A stretch of 49,837 bases of DNA from Diplodia intermedia (taxonomy: Eukaryota > Ascomycota > Dothideomycetes > Botryosphaeriales > Botryosphaeriaceae). Shown here piece by piece: positions 22,650 to 33,919 of this stretch. The notes below the pieces were generated by a model that worked only from the letters and a program-made list of their open reading frames with translations, did not search any database and was not told the DNA's origin. Position 1 is the stretch's first letter. The number at the start of each line of letters is the position of its first letter. The translations under genes and the position numbers were made by a program. The stretch is from the NCBI GenBank assembly GCA_021495925.1, contig JAKEKT010000155.1, forward strand, positions 1 to 49,837, given 5' to 3'.

Positions 22650-23435
22650 CGCAAAGGCAAAGTGAGAAAGCGTAGAGTCCGGGGTGCAATGATGATGGCA
22701 AAGTCAGCGTGCAGTTGCGAAATTTTCATACGACACGAGACGGCGGGACTTCAATCAGAGCGGCATTGCCACGTAACGACGGTGGGGGTTGCGGACGAGA
22801 AAACAGACGGAAACTCCGTTGTGGAGCTTGCGTTACGTCGATGGTGGGGGCTGGGGCGGTTGAGTACATATCATTTGCGTGGTTGAGGTCCCGCCGGCCG
22901 GGGCTGCCTCCGACCTTGAAGAAGCAAATGGCCGAAGAGTATTGCATCTCCTCATCATCAAATGTGAGGGTCATTCCGGATAGCTCTGCATCTGGCTGTC
23001 ACTGAACAAGCTTACATGCTTCGATGTGGTAAAAGTGAGGGCATGGGTCCGCGGAAGCCACTCGTTCGACAGCACCAGCTATCTGTATCTTCTCGATTGG
23101 CAGTGCTGAAAGCCTCACACCTCTATGGGCACGTAATCCCACAGCGTCAAAATTCCCTTCTGCGTACTTGCCATACTAGAGCCATTCCAAAGAAGTACAG
23201 ACCGCGCTCGAGCGGCGATGATCCCGTACCCCAACATCACAACTACACGACAAAGGCTCCCCTCTGTTCAGCTGCGTTCCGACATCAGTTCCGTCTCCCA
23301 GCCGAACCCGCTCAAATGAACTTCCCAAAAGCCAATCCCAACGTGACGACAGTCCCCCGATCCCCGCTCCGTCTCCCAAACACCGGAGGTGAACCACTTC
23401 CCGTCACCGCACCGTACAGCAGTGAAGCGATAAAC
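22650..23435. other. intergenic between HET gene and BTB-A
   Basis: The left part must hold the promoter of the minus-strand HET gene and the right part the 3' end of BTB-A. The long plus-strand frame here (23016-23915) is mostly antisense to BTB-A and is not supported. GC content is normal again, so RIP did not reach this side. Confidence 0.45.
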
Positions 23436-24701
23436 TCACGCGGTCCGTTTCCTCTTCGCGGCCTTCTCCCTTTCCATTTCCAATTCCTTTTCCGCGGCGA
23501 GAACCTGAACGCGCTTTCGCATCGCGTCCTCGACAACCAACTTCCTATTCCTGACCCCGTTGCCGTCGATCTGGGAATCCGGGGGCAGGAGGGCGTGTTC
23601 CCTCCAGCCAAGGTGCGTGAAGAAGGTTTTGCGCCCGATGCAGTGCATGCACTCCAGAATTTCCGTCGCTTCCTTGTCGTGGCCGGCCGGCCAAAGCAGT
23701 GCCGGGAGCAAACACTTGCACGCGGGGCACTTTACCCAAGTCGGGCCGTGGGGGGCTGCCTGGGGTATGGATGCCTGTGCGCGCGCCAATTCCTTCCAAA
23801 AGTCGTCGACGGGGTCCAGGACGGTCTGGAACCGTGGGTTCATGAACAAGGTGGCGAGGTGCTCGCGACAGATGTCCAGCAAGTAGTCTCGGAGCGGCCG
23901 GGCGGAGCAGGATGACGGGAGCGTGTTGTCGTAGATGAACTTGATGGCGTCTGGAAAATCTTCACGGAGATAATACAGGTTTACGTCGGGCTCTTTGTTC
24001 ATCATGGCATTGCGGATGCGCTTGAATGCGTATTGCGCCATGTAGGGGATTTCGTACTTGTCGGCCAATACGAAGCACTTGAGGTGGAACGTCATCAGCC
24101 AGTGCTGTTGCTCATCCAAGTCGGAGTCGGTGTAGGAGTCGGAGTCGTTTTCGTCCCCTTCTTCCTCTTTGCCACCGCTACCGCCCGTGTCTTCATCGTT
24201 CCCGTTGTCCTCAGCATCGCCGTCGCTCTTGCTGCCGTCGGTGATTTTACGGCAAAAATGGTCTTTCATTGCCTGTTCGCAATCGTATTGGCGCGTATAG
24301 AGGTAATCCACCATGCCATTGACGGCCACCGGATCATCCTCAGTGAGTTCAATCAGCCCCGTCCGCGCCTCCTTCAAGCGGAGTAAATGGTCAGCCGATC
24401 GTCCAATTCACACCATATCGATTGTCGTTTACCTTGAACGGCGATTCCGGCTTGCACGCAGTATGGAAAAACCTCGACTGCGCGCACACGACGGCCTTGT
24501 GCACCTTCAGCTCTTCTCCATTGCTGCACCGGAGAGTCAGATCGGTGTACAGGCCTCCTTTTCTTAACCTGTGGTTGCGACGATCAGCCCGCCGATGCTT
24601 TGAAGGTGAAAGGGGGCGAGTAGGACTGACTGTTGCACGCCCATATGGAGTGTGAGCCCTTTGGAGAGCCTTGCTTCCATGCAGGAGCCGGTATCGCCCA
24701 T
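23436..24701 (-). CDS. BTB-A: BTB/POZ protein with C-terminal CxxC module
   Basis: Predicted 371 residues: exon 3 23436-24371, exon 2 24433-24568, and a tentative exon 1 24658-24701 (MGDTGSC..., 44 nt). Exon 2 gives the BTB start (LYTDLTLRC, LKVHKAVVCAQSRFF, ESPFK). A GTAAAC...GAAG intron leads into EARTGLIELTEDDP and VDYLYTRQY. An acidic insert (about 120-155) separates the BTB fold from a helical region. The C-terminal CPAC...CMHC pair with a following Trp is probably a zinc ribbon, and the basic tail (KAAKRKRTA) may be a nuclear signal. BTB folds mediate dimerisation and often bind Cullin-3; the role here is unknown. The donor of intron 1 would be GC rather than GT, so exon 1 may be wrong or its donor mutated, although its 44 nt length equals exon 1 of BTB-H. 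Confidence 0.75.
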
Positions 24702-25374
24702 GGCGACGTTGTTGTCGATGTTGAGGACGATCGCGTGCCCGCCGGCAGCCGAAAATATATAGGTAGGTGGTACGGTCCCTTCCGTCCTTCCTTGCAGCCG
24801 ACCGCTAGCGCAAAGGTTGCGGACCCTGGCTACCACTAGGAGCTTTGGGCCTCTTCTGGTAATATGACGGGTCGATCGCCGTTTTGCGTGCAAAAAAAGC
24901 AACTTTGCGCCAGCATTCCGCTGCAAGAAAAAGCTGTAGGCGAGAGATCGCAAAAGTTGTTGCCGATGCAGCCACCCTGGTGCAATTTCACGTCGTCACA
25001 CGCGTTTGTTGATTGCTCGCAAAAGATCTGATTGGCTGCATACACCTCACCGCCTCGTTTCATCGAGTGCCTGGCGACACAACCAGGGCAAAGCCTGTCT
25101 TTTTGTAACCGATGGAAACGAAGAGTGCAGATAAGAGAGCATTGCTAGTTTTTCGTATTGACTGCATCTCCCATATGACGACATTGAGAGGTAGTGATGA
25201 CATGGGCATGAGGACAGACGAAACGAATGCTTGAGAAGAGATTTGCGAGCAGGGAGCAGAGGTGTTGTGAAACCGGAAAAACTGGACGCCTTGAACCTCG
25301 AATTCTGACGCAGAGATACAGCTCCTTCGCGCAGCCGATGGCTAGCGTGGATCTGTTTTTTCTCATGTCATGCT
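24702..25374. other. intergenic, nothing recognised
   Basis: No supported gene. It must contain the BTB-A promoter. A 129-codon minus-strand frame enters this region but is only the open upstream part of the BTB-A exon 1 frame. Confidence 0.4.
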
Positions 25375-25449
25375 TAGTTAAAGCTATCGTCCGGACGAGA
25401 ATGTCGAATTAAAAATTCTACATATACGCCCGAACGATAGCTTTAACTA
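25375..25449. repeat. 75 bp palindromic element, copy 1 (divergent)
   Basis: Left arm TAGTTAAAGCTATCGTCCGG; the reverse complement of the right arm is TAGTTAAAGCTATCGTTCGG, so the arms differ at one base in about 20. It has the same ends (TAGTT-AA) and the same TCCGGACG core as the four later copies, but a different inner sequence. It lies just downstream of the decarboxylase-like pseudogene. It could fold as a long hairpin or be a MITE-like insertion. Confidence 0.8.
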
Positions 25450-25486
25450 TCTACGTATTATTTTATTTTTCTTCTCTAAGAACAAG

Positions 25487-26019
25487 CTAAGACATAGTTA
25501 CGCCATGTTCTGCTATTCTTCGCGCTAGCCATCGGCTGCGAGAGGGGGCTGTAAACCGTCCGGTTAGGCAAAAAGGGGCGCTTCCGTTGTTGATTGGCTG
25601 TCGTAGAGCTCTCAAGTCAAGGCTTGATTGAACAACCTTGGCCTCCATATCCTGCAAGACCTTCTCCGGGGCCCTGGAGACCTCGATTCCAGCCGGAGTT
25701 CCCATGTAGATATAGTGCTGCAACAAACCGTCTCAGATCTCCGTAGCCGAAAGGCCACCGCTGAACTCCCATCTCGTAGCACTTTTCCTGTTGCCGCGAA
25801 CATGCTCAGGCTGATCAAGCAACGCTGCTTTCGATCCAGCCAAGGGCGGCCCCATATCGCGCCTCTGCAAGAATTCGTCGTGATTTCCTGCATGGCACAA
25901 GCGAATTGGGTGTTCCCATCTTGAAGAGCGCGGTCGACGTCGGCGTCACCGAGGACGCTGCGGCCAATCGGCATATCCAATCGTATAAGGCTTCCCGGTT
26001 CTCCTGGTAAGTCGAGCAT
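25487..26019 (-). pseudogene. carboxymuconolactone decarboxylase-like pseudogene
   Basis: Two minus-strand frames together spell one protein of the carboxymuconolactone decarboxylase/AhpD-like family. The upstream frame (from about 26019) has VLGDADVDRAL, FACAMQEITTNSCRGAIWGR and PWLDRKQRCLISLSMFAATGK. The downstream frame (to 25487) has GGLSATEI, an in-frame TGA where CGA (Arg) is expected, and then LLQHYIYMGTPAGIEVSRAP. A frameshift (net loss of a few bases) separates them near 25765. Family members are small homotrimeric decarboxylases or peroxidase-like enzymes of aromatic catabolism or secondary metabolism. With a frameshift and a stop this copy is broken. The true 5' end is not visible and may lie in an unrecognised upstream exon. 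Confidence 0.72.
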
Positions 26020-28856
26020 TGGAACGTCCTGAGAGACAATTTGAAGAGGAAAACGATGGGTGCGGGTGACTGGTGTCCCGGTCCGGTATTTTGGCTGCTT
26101 GCTTGTCTGCTTCAGTGTGCTTCGCCGCGAACGCCACAGCCTATATCTGGACAGTATTGACTATCATCCAAACACCAGAGAGCCACGCATGCGTAACTGC
26201 CATCGTCAGCGGCGCGAGCCAGTTTGGAAACGTCTGGGACCCTTACTTTCTCGCTTGCTGCCACCCATCACGCCATGTAGAAGCACTGAATGTGGACGTC
26301 TTTAGTGGCGTCGCTCGCTTCTTCAGGAGGACAACTTTGGAGAAAAAACAATGGACTATCTGCGAAGACTTGCTTGACACCTCAGCTCTACAGTTTATAG
26401 TTGCATGGGGCGACGAGATTGAACTGCTGCATGTCACGTACACAGTGACCCTGCAAGCTGAAGCCCAATCATCTTGACAAGGAGACGCAAATGTCGAGAA
26501 TATCCGTTGGCGGTCGACGATCGAGTGACAGAGAACGTAGTAGCACCATCAGTACACGAACCTCCAGCTTCCCATACCGACGAACAAAGCGCAGCAAAAG
26601 GTACGGCATAAGAAAGCAAAAGAATTAATCGGCAGGGAAACTCCTTCATTTCAACCAGCATGCCCACTCGCTCCACATCAACCTCGCCAAAGTAAAACAG
26701 TCGACCAGCCAATCACCCTTCTCCCAATCCAACATCGTCACCATCCACCTCCGCCATCGGCGTCTCTCGCCTCCCCAAAGCCGCCGCCGAAGCCGCCAAA
26801 AATTGAAAAGAACCCTGCAAACGCCATCTCGCCCACCGGAAATTGCCTTTGGAACCACATATGCCTCATCACACGACCATGTTGTCCCTGTCCATCAGCC
26901 ACGGATCGAAAGATCGCATGTCGGATTGATTGAGGCCTGACCTAACCCGACCCATTTGTGTGACCCAAACGAGGGGAGGGGGGACCCGCATGGCAACGCC
27001 GGTCGACCAACCAAACGCATCCCGAAATAATCATCCTGCGCAGCAACGAACGCGGCCCGCGGCCCGCACAGGATGTGGTCATAGCGGGCCCAAGCAGCGG
27101 GTAGCCGCATAAGCTCTCTTTCTCTCTCTCTCTCTTCTTTTCTCTCTCGCAAAATGTGACCGCACGTACGTATCGGCAAGGAGGTCGAGCAGGAGAGAGA
27201 GAAAAAAAAAACCCCCCGCTCTTCGTCTCTCTATGCTCTTTCCAGCTTCTTGGCCGAATGCACACTTCATAGCTCAGCCTCGGCCGGGCGTCCGTGTTGA
27301 CCCAGACAGAAGCAGGACGAGTAGCTTCTGGCCTAGCTTCTCTTCTCTCCCACGGGGGCGATGCCATCGAGCAGGGCGTCCACCACCGCCACCGAGGCCA
27401 TCCGTCCATCCATCCATCCATCGACCATCCATATCTCCCCGGCCCCCAAAGAAAAACAAGCCACACACCACACCAGAAAGCAAAGCAAAATGCTCCTGAC
27501 TGGTCGGCGGTCGCCAACGGAAAATCCTTCCAGACCCTGACGATCCGGCATCATGCTCCTTCGCCTCCGACCAAAAAAAAATAAAAAAAAATAAACAGAC
27601 GCTACACGCGGCCGGACCCGTTCGGGCTCGGACATAAGCCCAACAACAACCTTCGGCCTCGGTCCCTCTCTCTTTCCATCATCTCTCCATCTATTAGAAT
27701 CCCCCCAAAACCGCCGATCGGCAACTAACGCTTACAATCCTGACGGACGTGATTCGACGACGACCACGACACATGGCTCTTCTCCCAATCCCCCCCATGC
27801 ACCATGCATTGTCCCCGCCAACGCCACGCCACGCCACGCCACGCAGTCGGTCGGTCGGTCGGTCATTCGGTCGGGCTCGGTGATCCTACCCTTCCCTTCC
27901 CTCCACTTCGGCCGTGTCGTCGTGTAGTATCCTATTATTTGTACGGGGGACGGGGGAGGGACACACGCGCGGGATGCGCGCGCGACAAAAAGCAAAAAAG
28001 GTCAGGTCCCGGTCCGGGCCCGTTTCTTTCGTCTCGCCTTTCCATCATGCCGCCTCGCCCTTTCGCGGCGTGCGTCTCCGTTCTCCGCGTCCGTTCCCTC
28101 CCTCCCCCTCCCTCCCGCCCGCCTTCCCTCGAGTAAGATTGTGTTAAATCCTGCTGCCTGCCTGCCCGACCTGGTACCTACTCTCCCTCTCTTCTCCCTC
28201 CCCCTTCACCACCATCACTCCCCAACTCTCTCACATACCCCCACAACCTCATCACATCACGACCAACACGGTTCCAGGGTCTAAATTTTTCTTGTTGATC
28301 ATTTGTTATACCATTCCTTTCTACTGCTCAATCATCTATCATGATCCCCATCTGCAGCATACCAACGGCTCGACTACCCACGTCGAGCCTGCCTGCCGCC
28401 GCCGCCGCCGCGGGAGCAGCAGCAGCAGAAACGTCATTATCAAACCACCACTACCACCACCACCACGCAGCGAGCGAGGTCTCCGAATCATCATCGTCGT
28501 CATCATCGCCGCAACAACCCTCGTACCACAACGACAACAAAACCCATGCGTCGGGAGACCATTTTTTCTCTTCCCTTCTCCGCCCCATCCGGATCAAACG
28601 CCATGCTAAGGAGCCCCGCCAATAATGAAAAGAAAAATATAACATATGTCAAGAAGGGAAGTCCAAAGGAGAACGACTCGCCCGTCGGAGAAGCGACCAT
28701 GGACAACGACAGCAACAGCGCAGACGATGCGATACGAATCGTGGTCATACCATCCCCACCCAAACGCCGAAAATCATCACATGTGCGCGGGAAGCGTGTT
28801 TGTACAGTATGCACGGCGGTGCATCGAGGCACGCGTGCATAACGGAGCCAGGGCGA
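26020..28856. other. 2.8 kb without a convincing gene
   Basis: No protein family is recognised. Landmarks are a CT run (27117-27147), an A-rich run (27206-27216), CATC repeats (27407-27424), two A runs (27569-27593), CACGC repeats followed by TCGG repeats (27823-27873) and GCC/AGC/CAC runs at 28387-28465. A plus-strand frame from ATG 28341 (poly-Ala, poly-His, poly-Ser) can be joined with the frame at 28610-28842 by a weak GTACCA...TAAG intron, but it is low-complexity and I do not call it a gene. Confidence 0.4.
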
Positions 28857-30912
28857 TCACCAGGTTTCCTGGATTCAAAAGTCAGCGTCTTGCAGTCGGC
28901 GGTTGCGGACACAGCGAGCACTTACGGCAATGTACTGGCCACCCTCCTTCTTCTTCTCCCAGAACTCCTCGGCCTCGTCGCGGTTGAGGTTGCCCTTCTC
29001 CATGGTCACGTCGATGAGAGCTTGGTGGACACCCTCGCCCATGCCCTTGCTGCTTCCACAGACAAAGATACGTCCGTCAAGCGCATTGATCACGAACCAG
29101 ACAACGTCGGCTTGCGCGCGAACCTCGTCCTGGACGTACCGATTCGATCCGGCCCGACGGCTCTGCACAACCTTCTTGATCTCCCTCTCGTGCGCACCGA
29201 GCTCTCCCGAGTAGATCTCGTCGAGCATGCTGTCGCGAACACCCTGGACAAGCCAGATCTTGTTGGCGCAGTTTGCGTTCTTGAGTCGGTTGAGGATAAA
29301 GCCACGGAAGGGGGCCATGCCCACACCGGCTCCGACAAGCATCATCGGTCCGTCGCCACCGAACTGGCGGGAGAGAGGGTTGGCCATGAGACCACGGAAC
29401 ATGGGAACAGTAAGGTCAAGGACATGTGCAGGATCCCGAATGCCTGACTGCTCGGCTTCGATGTACTGCTGGGCGAGACGCTCCAGGAATCCAGAGCCGA
29501 CACCGGTACGTGTCTTGCCCTCTCGCCAGTCAGGGTCCTCGTGGATAGTGACGGCCATTTCAATCAGACGGCGACCTCCAGGAATACCAGGACGGGTGGA
29601 AGAGATATGAGGGTCGTTGGAAAGAGAATAGAACCGTGGCATGAGCTGAGGAAGAACGGATAGCAGGGCATGGAACGGCGGCCGGGACGACGGGAAGGCA
29701 TGAAGGAGCTGCGGGACGGTGACGTGGGAGCCGGTGCGGAGGCTATTCAATTCATGTCAATACTCGAACCATCAGGACAATACACGGTGTTACTTACTCG
29801 CAGAACGCGGCTTGGCCCTGTGCCGACGTGAGGTAAAGAAGAATCTGTCGTTCGTTGAGGGCATCCGCATGCTCGGCCATGAGGCGCAGCAGTTGCTTAG
29901 TGGGAGGGGCGCTTTGCAGGTCTGCACACCAGGTAAGGAGCTCACGACGCGTGGTGACAAGCTCTCTCTCCTCCTCCTCTCCCCAAATGGTGGGCCATCT
30001 CATCCGCTGAGTCTTAAGTGTGACAGGCTTATCCCGCACGAACTTGGGCACGCCCAATTGGTCGAAGACGTCATCAACCATGTCCGGAGGGTTGGGAGGG
30101 CAGATGCCGATGGCGCCTCCGACCTTGAAGTCAACACCTCCCTCATCGGGATAGTCAGTCACGTCAATGTCGAAGTGGAAGGTGCGCTTCTGAGCTCCAG
30201 GCTTGGTGAGCTCGCGTGCATGGTGGACGGGTGCGGAGAAGACATTGTACGGCGGGTGGGGCTGGACGAAAGGAGGCGGCTTCTTGAGGACCTCGGCGGT
30301 ATGCTTGTGCTCGGTCTGGGGGGCTGCGTCGAAGGCCACAGTCTCCTTGGGCAATTCGAACGTCTGCTCGAGCTTGGTGTCGAGGCTGAGCGGTCCCAGC
30401 TTGAGTTCGAGACTGCGGAAGGCCTCGTTGTCGGGAAGGACGACAGGGGTGAAGTCGGGCCCGGTGGTGTCTGGTGGCAGCGTCTTCACAAAGCAGCAGC
30501 CTCCACCACAGCAGTACTTCTCGATGAGCTTGGTGCCGGTCTCGCCTTCGCCGAGCAGCTTGCGCATGCCTTCGGCGTCCTCCGAGATAAGGGTGGTCGA
30601 GGCCCGGCGCGCCTTGTCCTGCTTGGGGGTGATCTCGACGGAGGGTGCGGGTAGGTTCTCCAGCTTGTCCACAATCTCCTCGGCCTGCTGGTCGTTCATG
30701 GGCTCTGTGTTGGGCGTCGAGGGCGCCTCTGAGTCACTCGAGTCGGACCAGGAGAGGCTGTCGTGGGAGGAGCGGAAGGAGCTGTTCGAGGGAACAGTCC
30801 GTGGCGCATTGAACTTGGTGGTCGACGCAGGCTCATGGGGTATGGGGTCGTTGGGGTGGGAGGTCTCGGTGGTGGGCACGGCGTGTTGCCGCGGTCTCGA
30901 GGTAACGTCCAT
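28857..30912 (-). CDS. CPR-type NADPH/FAD reductase without flavodoxin domain
   Basis: Predicted 647 residues from exons 29798-30912, 28926-29742 and 28857-28868. ATG 30912 has an ideal context (GTCGCCATGG), and both donors are GTAAGT. Residues 1-110 are Ser/Pro-rich. Around 123-131 lies YCCGGGCCF, a paired-Cys motif. The FAD-binding, CPR-like part follows with the connecting region, then RFYSLS (about 408-413, FAD) and GVGSGFL (452-458). The NADPH-binding lobe has GAGVGMAPFRGF (509-520) and FVCGSSKGMGEGV. The tiny last exon gives the ending GGQYIAETW, like the GRYxxDVW ending of cytochrome P450 reductases. CPR, sulfite reductase and Tah18 carry an N-terminal FMN/flavodoxin domain; here it is missing. 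Electrons may therefore pass to a separate partner or through the Cys motif (inference). Confidence 0.85.
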
Positions 30913-33900
30913 GGCGACGGCGGGAGTGGCGAGCAGGAAGCGACGCTGAGAGTTGGAGGGCTCAGCTAGGTGGGCATGCAATGGTCAGCGTGGGCACGGG
31001 AGGCGGCGAATATATGGGAGGTGCGGGCGGGCACGGGCTCGCATGGCGACAGAGCGGGATGGCGGCATGGACGGGACGGTGGGCTTGTGGAGGGGCATGG
31101 AGGCTCACCAGCTGTTATCTGATCGAATTTCGCAGACGGGAGGCGGGCTCGGCGGGCTCTGCAGGCGCGACTGCCAAATAATAAGCGCCGCGCCGTGAGA
31201 CGCGGGACGAGTGACGACACGGTGGAGAGTGGAAGCTGCTGCGAGGAAGGGACAGAAGAGAATTCGTCGGGGGCATCTAGCGCATTTGAGTCGGCGTGGG
31301 CGTGTTGAGGACACGGCTCGTGGCTCTGGAGCAGAACACAAGCGATCTTCTTTTGCTTTGCCGGACCGAAGTCCTCGAAACAGAAGGATCGGCGGCTGGC
31401 CCAGCGCTGCTTTTGCCCCCAGCCCAGGAGACTTTGCCTCGGGCTGGACTGCCCGCGAACACCCGCTAACAGACTGCCCTCCCGACTCCCATTCCTCCCG
31501 CGATCCACCGCCCTCGCGTGCCGTCTTCCGCCAGCGGAGTGTGCACCCGGCACTTGTTGCTCCAACCTAGGAGCACGCCATCTTGCAGCCATCGGCGCCC
31601 GCAATTCCGTCGCCTTGCAACGCCCACACTCGCTGCATTCGCTACGCTGTCGCATATCTGCCGAGCCTGTCCGCGTACTCCCCATGGCTGCGCCGCGCTG
31701 GAGTGACGCAGGTACGGGTTGGCACGGCCTTTAGGCCTAAGGCGCGACGACGCGTTGCGATGTTTCGCGATACGGCCGGGGTTGATTGCGCCGCCTGGGC
31801 GCGCCAGATGCTTGCAGCGCTTACGCAGACCATACCACACTCTTCGCATTGGCCTGCTGAAACACCCCGCGCTCTGCCCTGCAGCAGTGGGCCACGCGTT
31901 CGGCGTGCGTCTCCTTATTGTAGCGCTCTGCTATAGCCGCTGCTGGGGTTTTTGCGACGGCTCAGTGCGAGGGCGATGATGCTCAAGACTCTGGAACAGG
32001 GCGGCGGGGGGCCAGATCGGGCTCCCTGACGTGATCGGCTCTCCGGCATGGTCATCGAAACCATCAGCCCTACCACCGTTTGAGTCCTTCTGGAAAAGCC
32101 AATCTCTCCCCCTGCTGCTTTCCCTTTCCGGCCATTCATCTGATAACAATTTCCGGTCTTCGGACTCCACCACGACTCGCTCTCCCAACGATTGAGCTCG
32201 GGATGGTGGCCCGCCGAGCCTATGGCTGATGCTCCGCCACGTTGGTGGAATGCGTGCTGGCACGGGCTGGTCCAGAAAATTCCTTGCTGCTCGCCTCCTG
32301 ACAATCCCAACGCACAGGTTCTGGGTAAGGATGTGAGCTGAACAAGCCCTCCGACGCGGCTAGATCCTTCGATAACAGGCTGGTGAGTGCACCGGTGGCA
32401 TAGTGGCATCTGATAATTCATCAAACCGTCACCGCCTTGGACTGCGTGTCCGCATAATCTCCTTGTACCCCGGACGGGCGGGCTACGTGCAGCCTCTCCG
32501 GAACTCCAGCCGCCTCGGTTCGCGCTCCATTCCTCCCTGTCCAATTCCCTGTACCCAAGGCCAGCTCAATCTGTGCCGCCCAGACTCGTGTGGTGCCAAT
32601 ATTTCCCATATCGTCGTGGATCACGCAACAACTCAGTCCACCACGAAGCCGCTGCTGTCAGAAGCTGAGCCCACCGCCGGGCACATGAAGAAGCGGTGGG
32701 CGTCCCAACAGCAGGCCCCGAGCTTGTGAACGCTGACATGGGGCCTTCAGCTTAACCAATGGATTGATGCGTTGCACGACGTCGCCAGAAGCATGCTTGC
32801 CAGCACAGGGGTGGAGTTCGCAGCAGTCGGAGGCTGACACAGGTTAGGGCGCCCGTGTCGGCATGCCGGTTCTGGGCAGCGCCCAGCACACGAGGCCCGA
32901 TGTCGCGCTCCGCTTCCGTTTCAGGCAACGGGGTCCGCCGGTGTCGGTGGCGCCCAGCACTCTGCAACACCCTGTCATCACGACGTCGGCCAGCGTCAGG
33001 AGAGTCTGGGGTGGTCGGCAGGATCTACCGACCTTGCTGCCTCTCGCGACCGCGCTGGGGATGATCGCAGCAGCGGATCCTCGCCGCTTTTACCACAGTC
33101 ATATGTCAGCATACGTCAGACATCACCAACCGCCTGCTCGCCGACAAGAGTGCGTCACGGCGCGGCAGGCGCTCTCTCGCGACATTAGTGATCGCACCGC
33201 GAAGCCCGAGATCTCTACTCAGCATGGGTCAGCAAATGGGCTGCTTCGGAATTGTCTCGCGAGCCCGACGCTTCCCCGGCACGCAATTCCGCGTGCTGCT
33301 TACCCCATACTCTGCAACGCGGGGGATGTGCCCATCGTGAGACACTTGGTAGCAACGCTTGATCTCTTCCCGCGCGCCTCAGCCGGTCGCTCGAGCCGCG
33401 CGATAGAAGGTTGGGCGGGCATGTGCCGTTTGGCAGAGCCGCCACTCTTCCGTGGAGAAGAGTCGGAAAAAGACTTACGCTGCACTGCCATGCCACTTTC
33501 CGAAGGCGCCGCCCACCTTTCCGCCGCCGCTGGACACGTGCGCCCACGCCAGCTACCGGTAGAGCCCGCGCGTGGCCGAGACCACAGACCTCGACTACTC
33601 TCCCCCCGCTGGAGACGATGTCAATATCTCTGACGGCCACGGCGAACGCGCAGCCTTTGCGCTCCCAGGTCTCGCTTAACGTGATTAGATACCGACATGA
33701 CGCTTTTCCTGGAGTGGGAAAGCGGGGGCTCAACTGTTCCAGGTCGCGGCGCCAGCCTCCCCCGCCGCCAGCCAACGCTTTCGCAACGTCGTCGACCCCA
33801 CAGCCATCTGTCTGTATTTTGTATTTCCTGCGTCGCACGCTTCCGTCCCCGCTCGCCGTGTTGCCATAGTCGAACGTATCAAGAATAGTCAGCTGCAGCC

Positions 33901-33919
33901 GGCCGTCCGCCCTCGGGTG
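30913..33919. other. 3 kb without a convincing gene
   Basis: The left part should carry the promoter of the reductase (minus) and the right end that of BTB-B (plus). Long GC-rich frames on both strands (for example 30966-31685 and 32863-33633) have no family features and look like chance openings. No repeat family or RNA gene was recognised. Confidence 0.4.

Noticed and set aside
28341..28842. Two-exon gene with poly-Ala, poly-His and poly-Ser
   Set aside because: The joining intron (GTACCA donor, TAAG acceptor) is weak and most residues come from trinucleotide repeats; no conservation can be argued.
30203..30949. 248-codon plus-strand frame
   Set aside because: Antisense to the reductase exon, with no family features.
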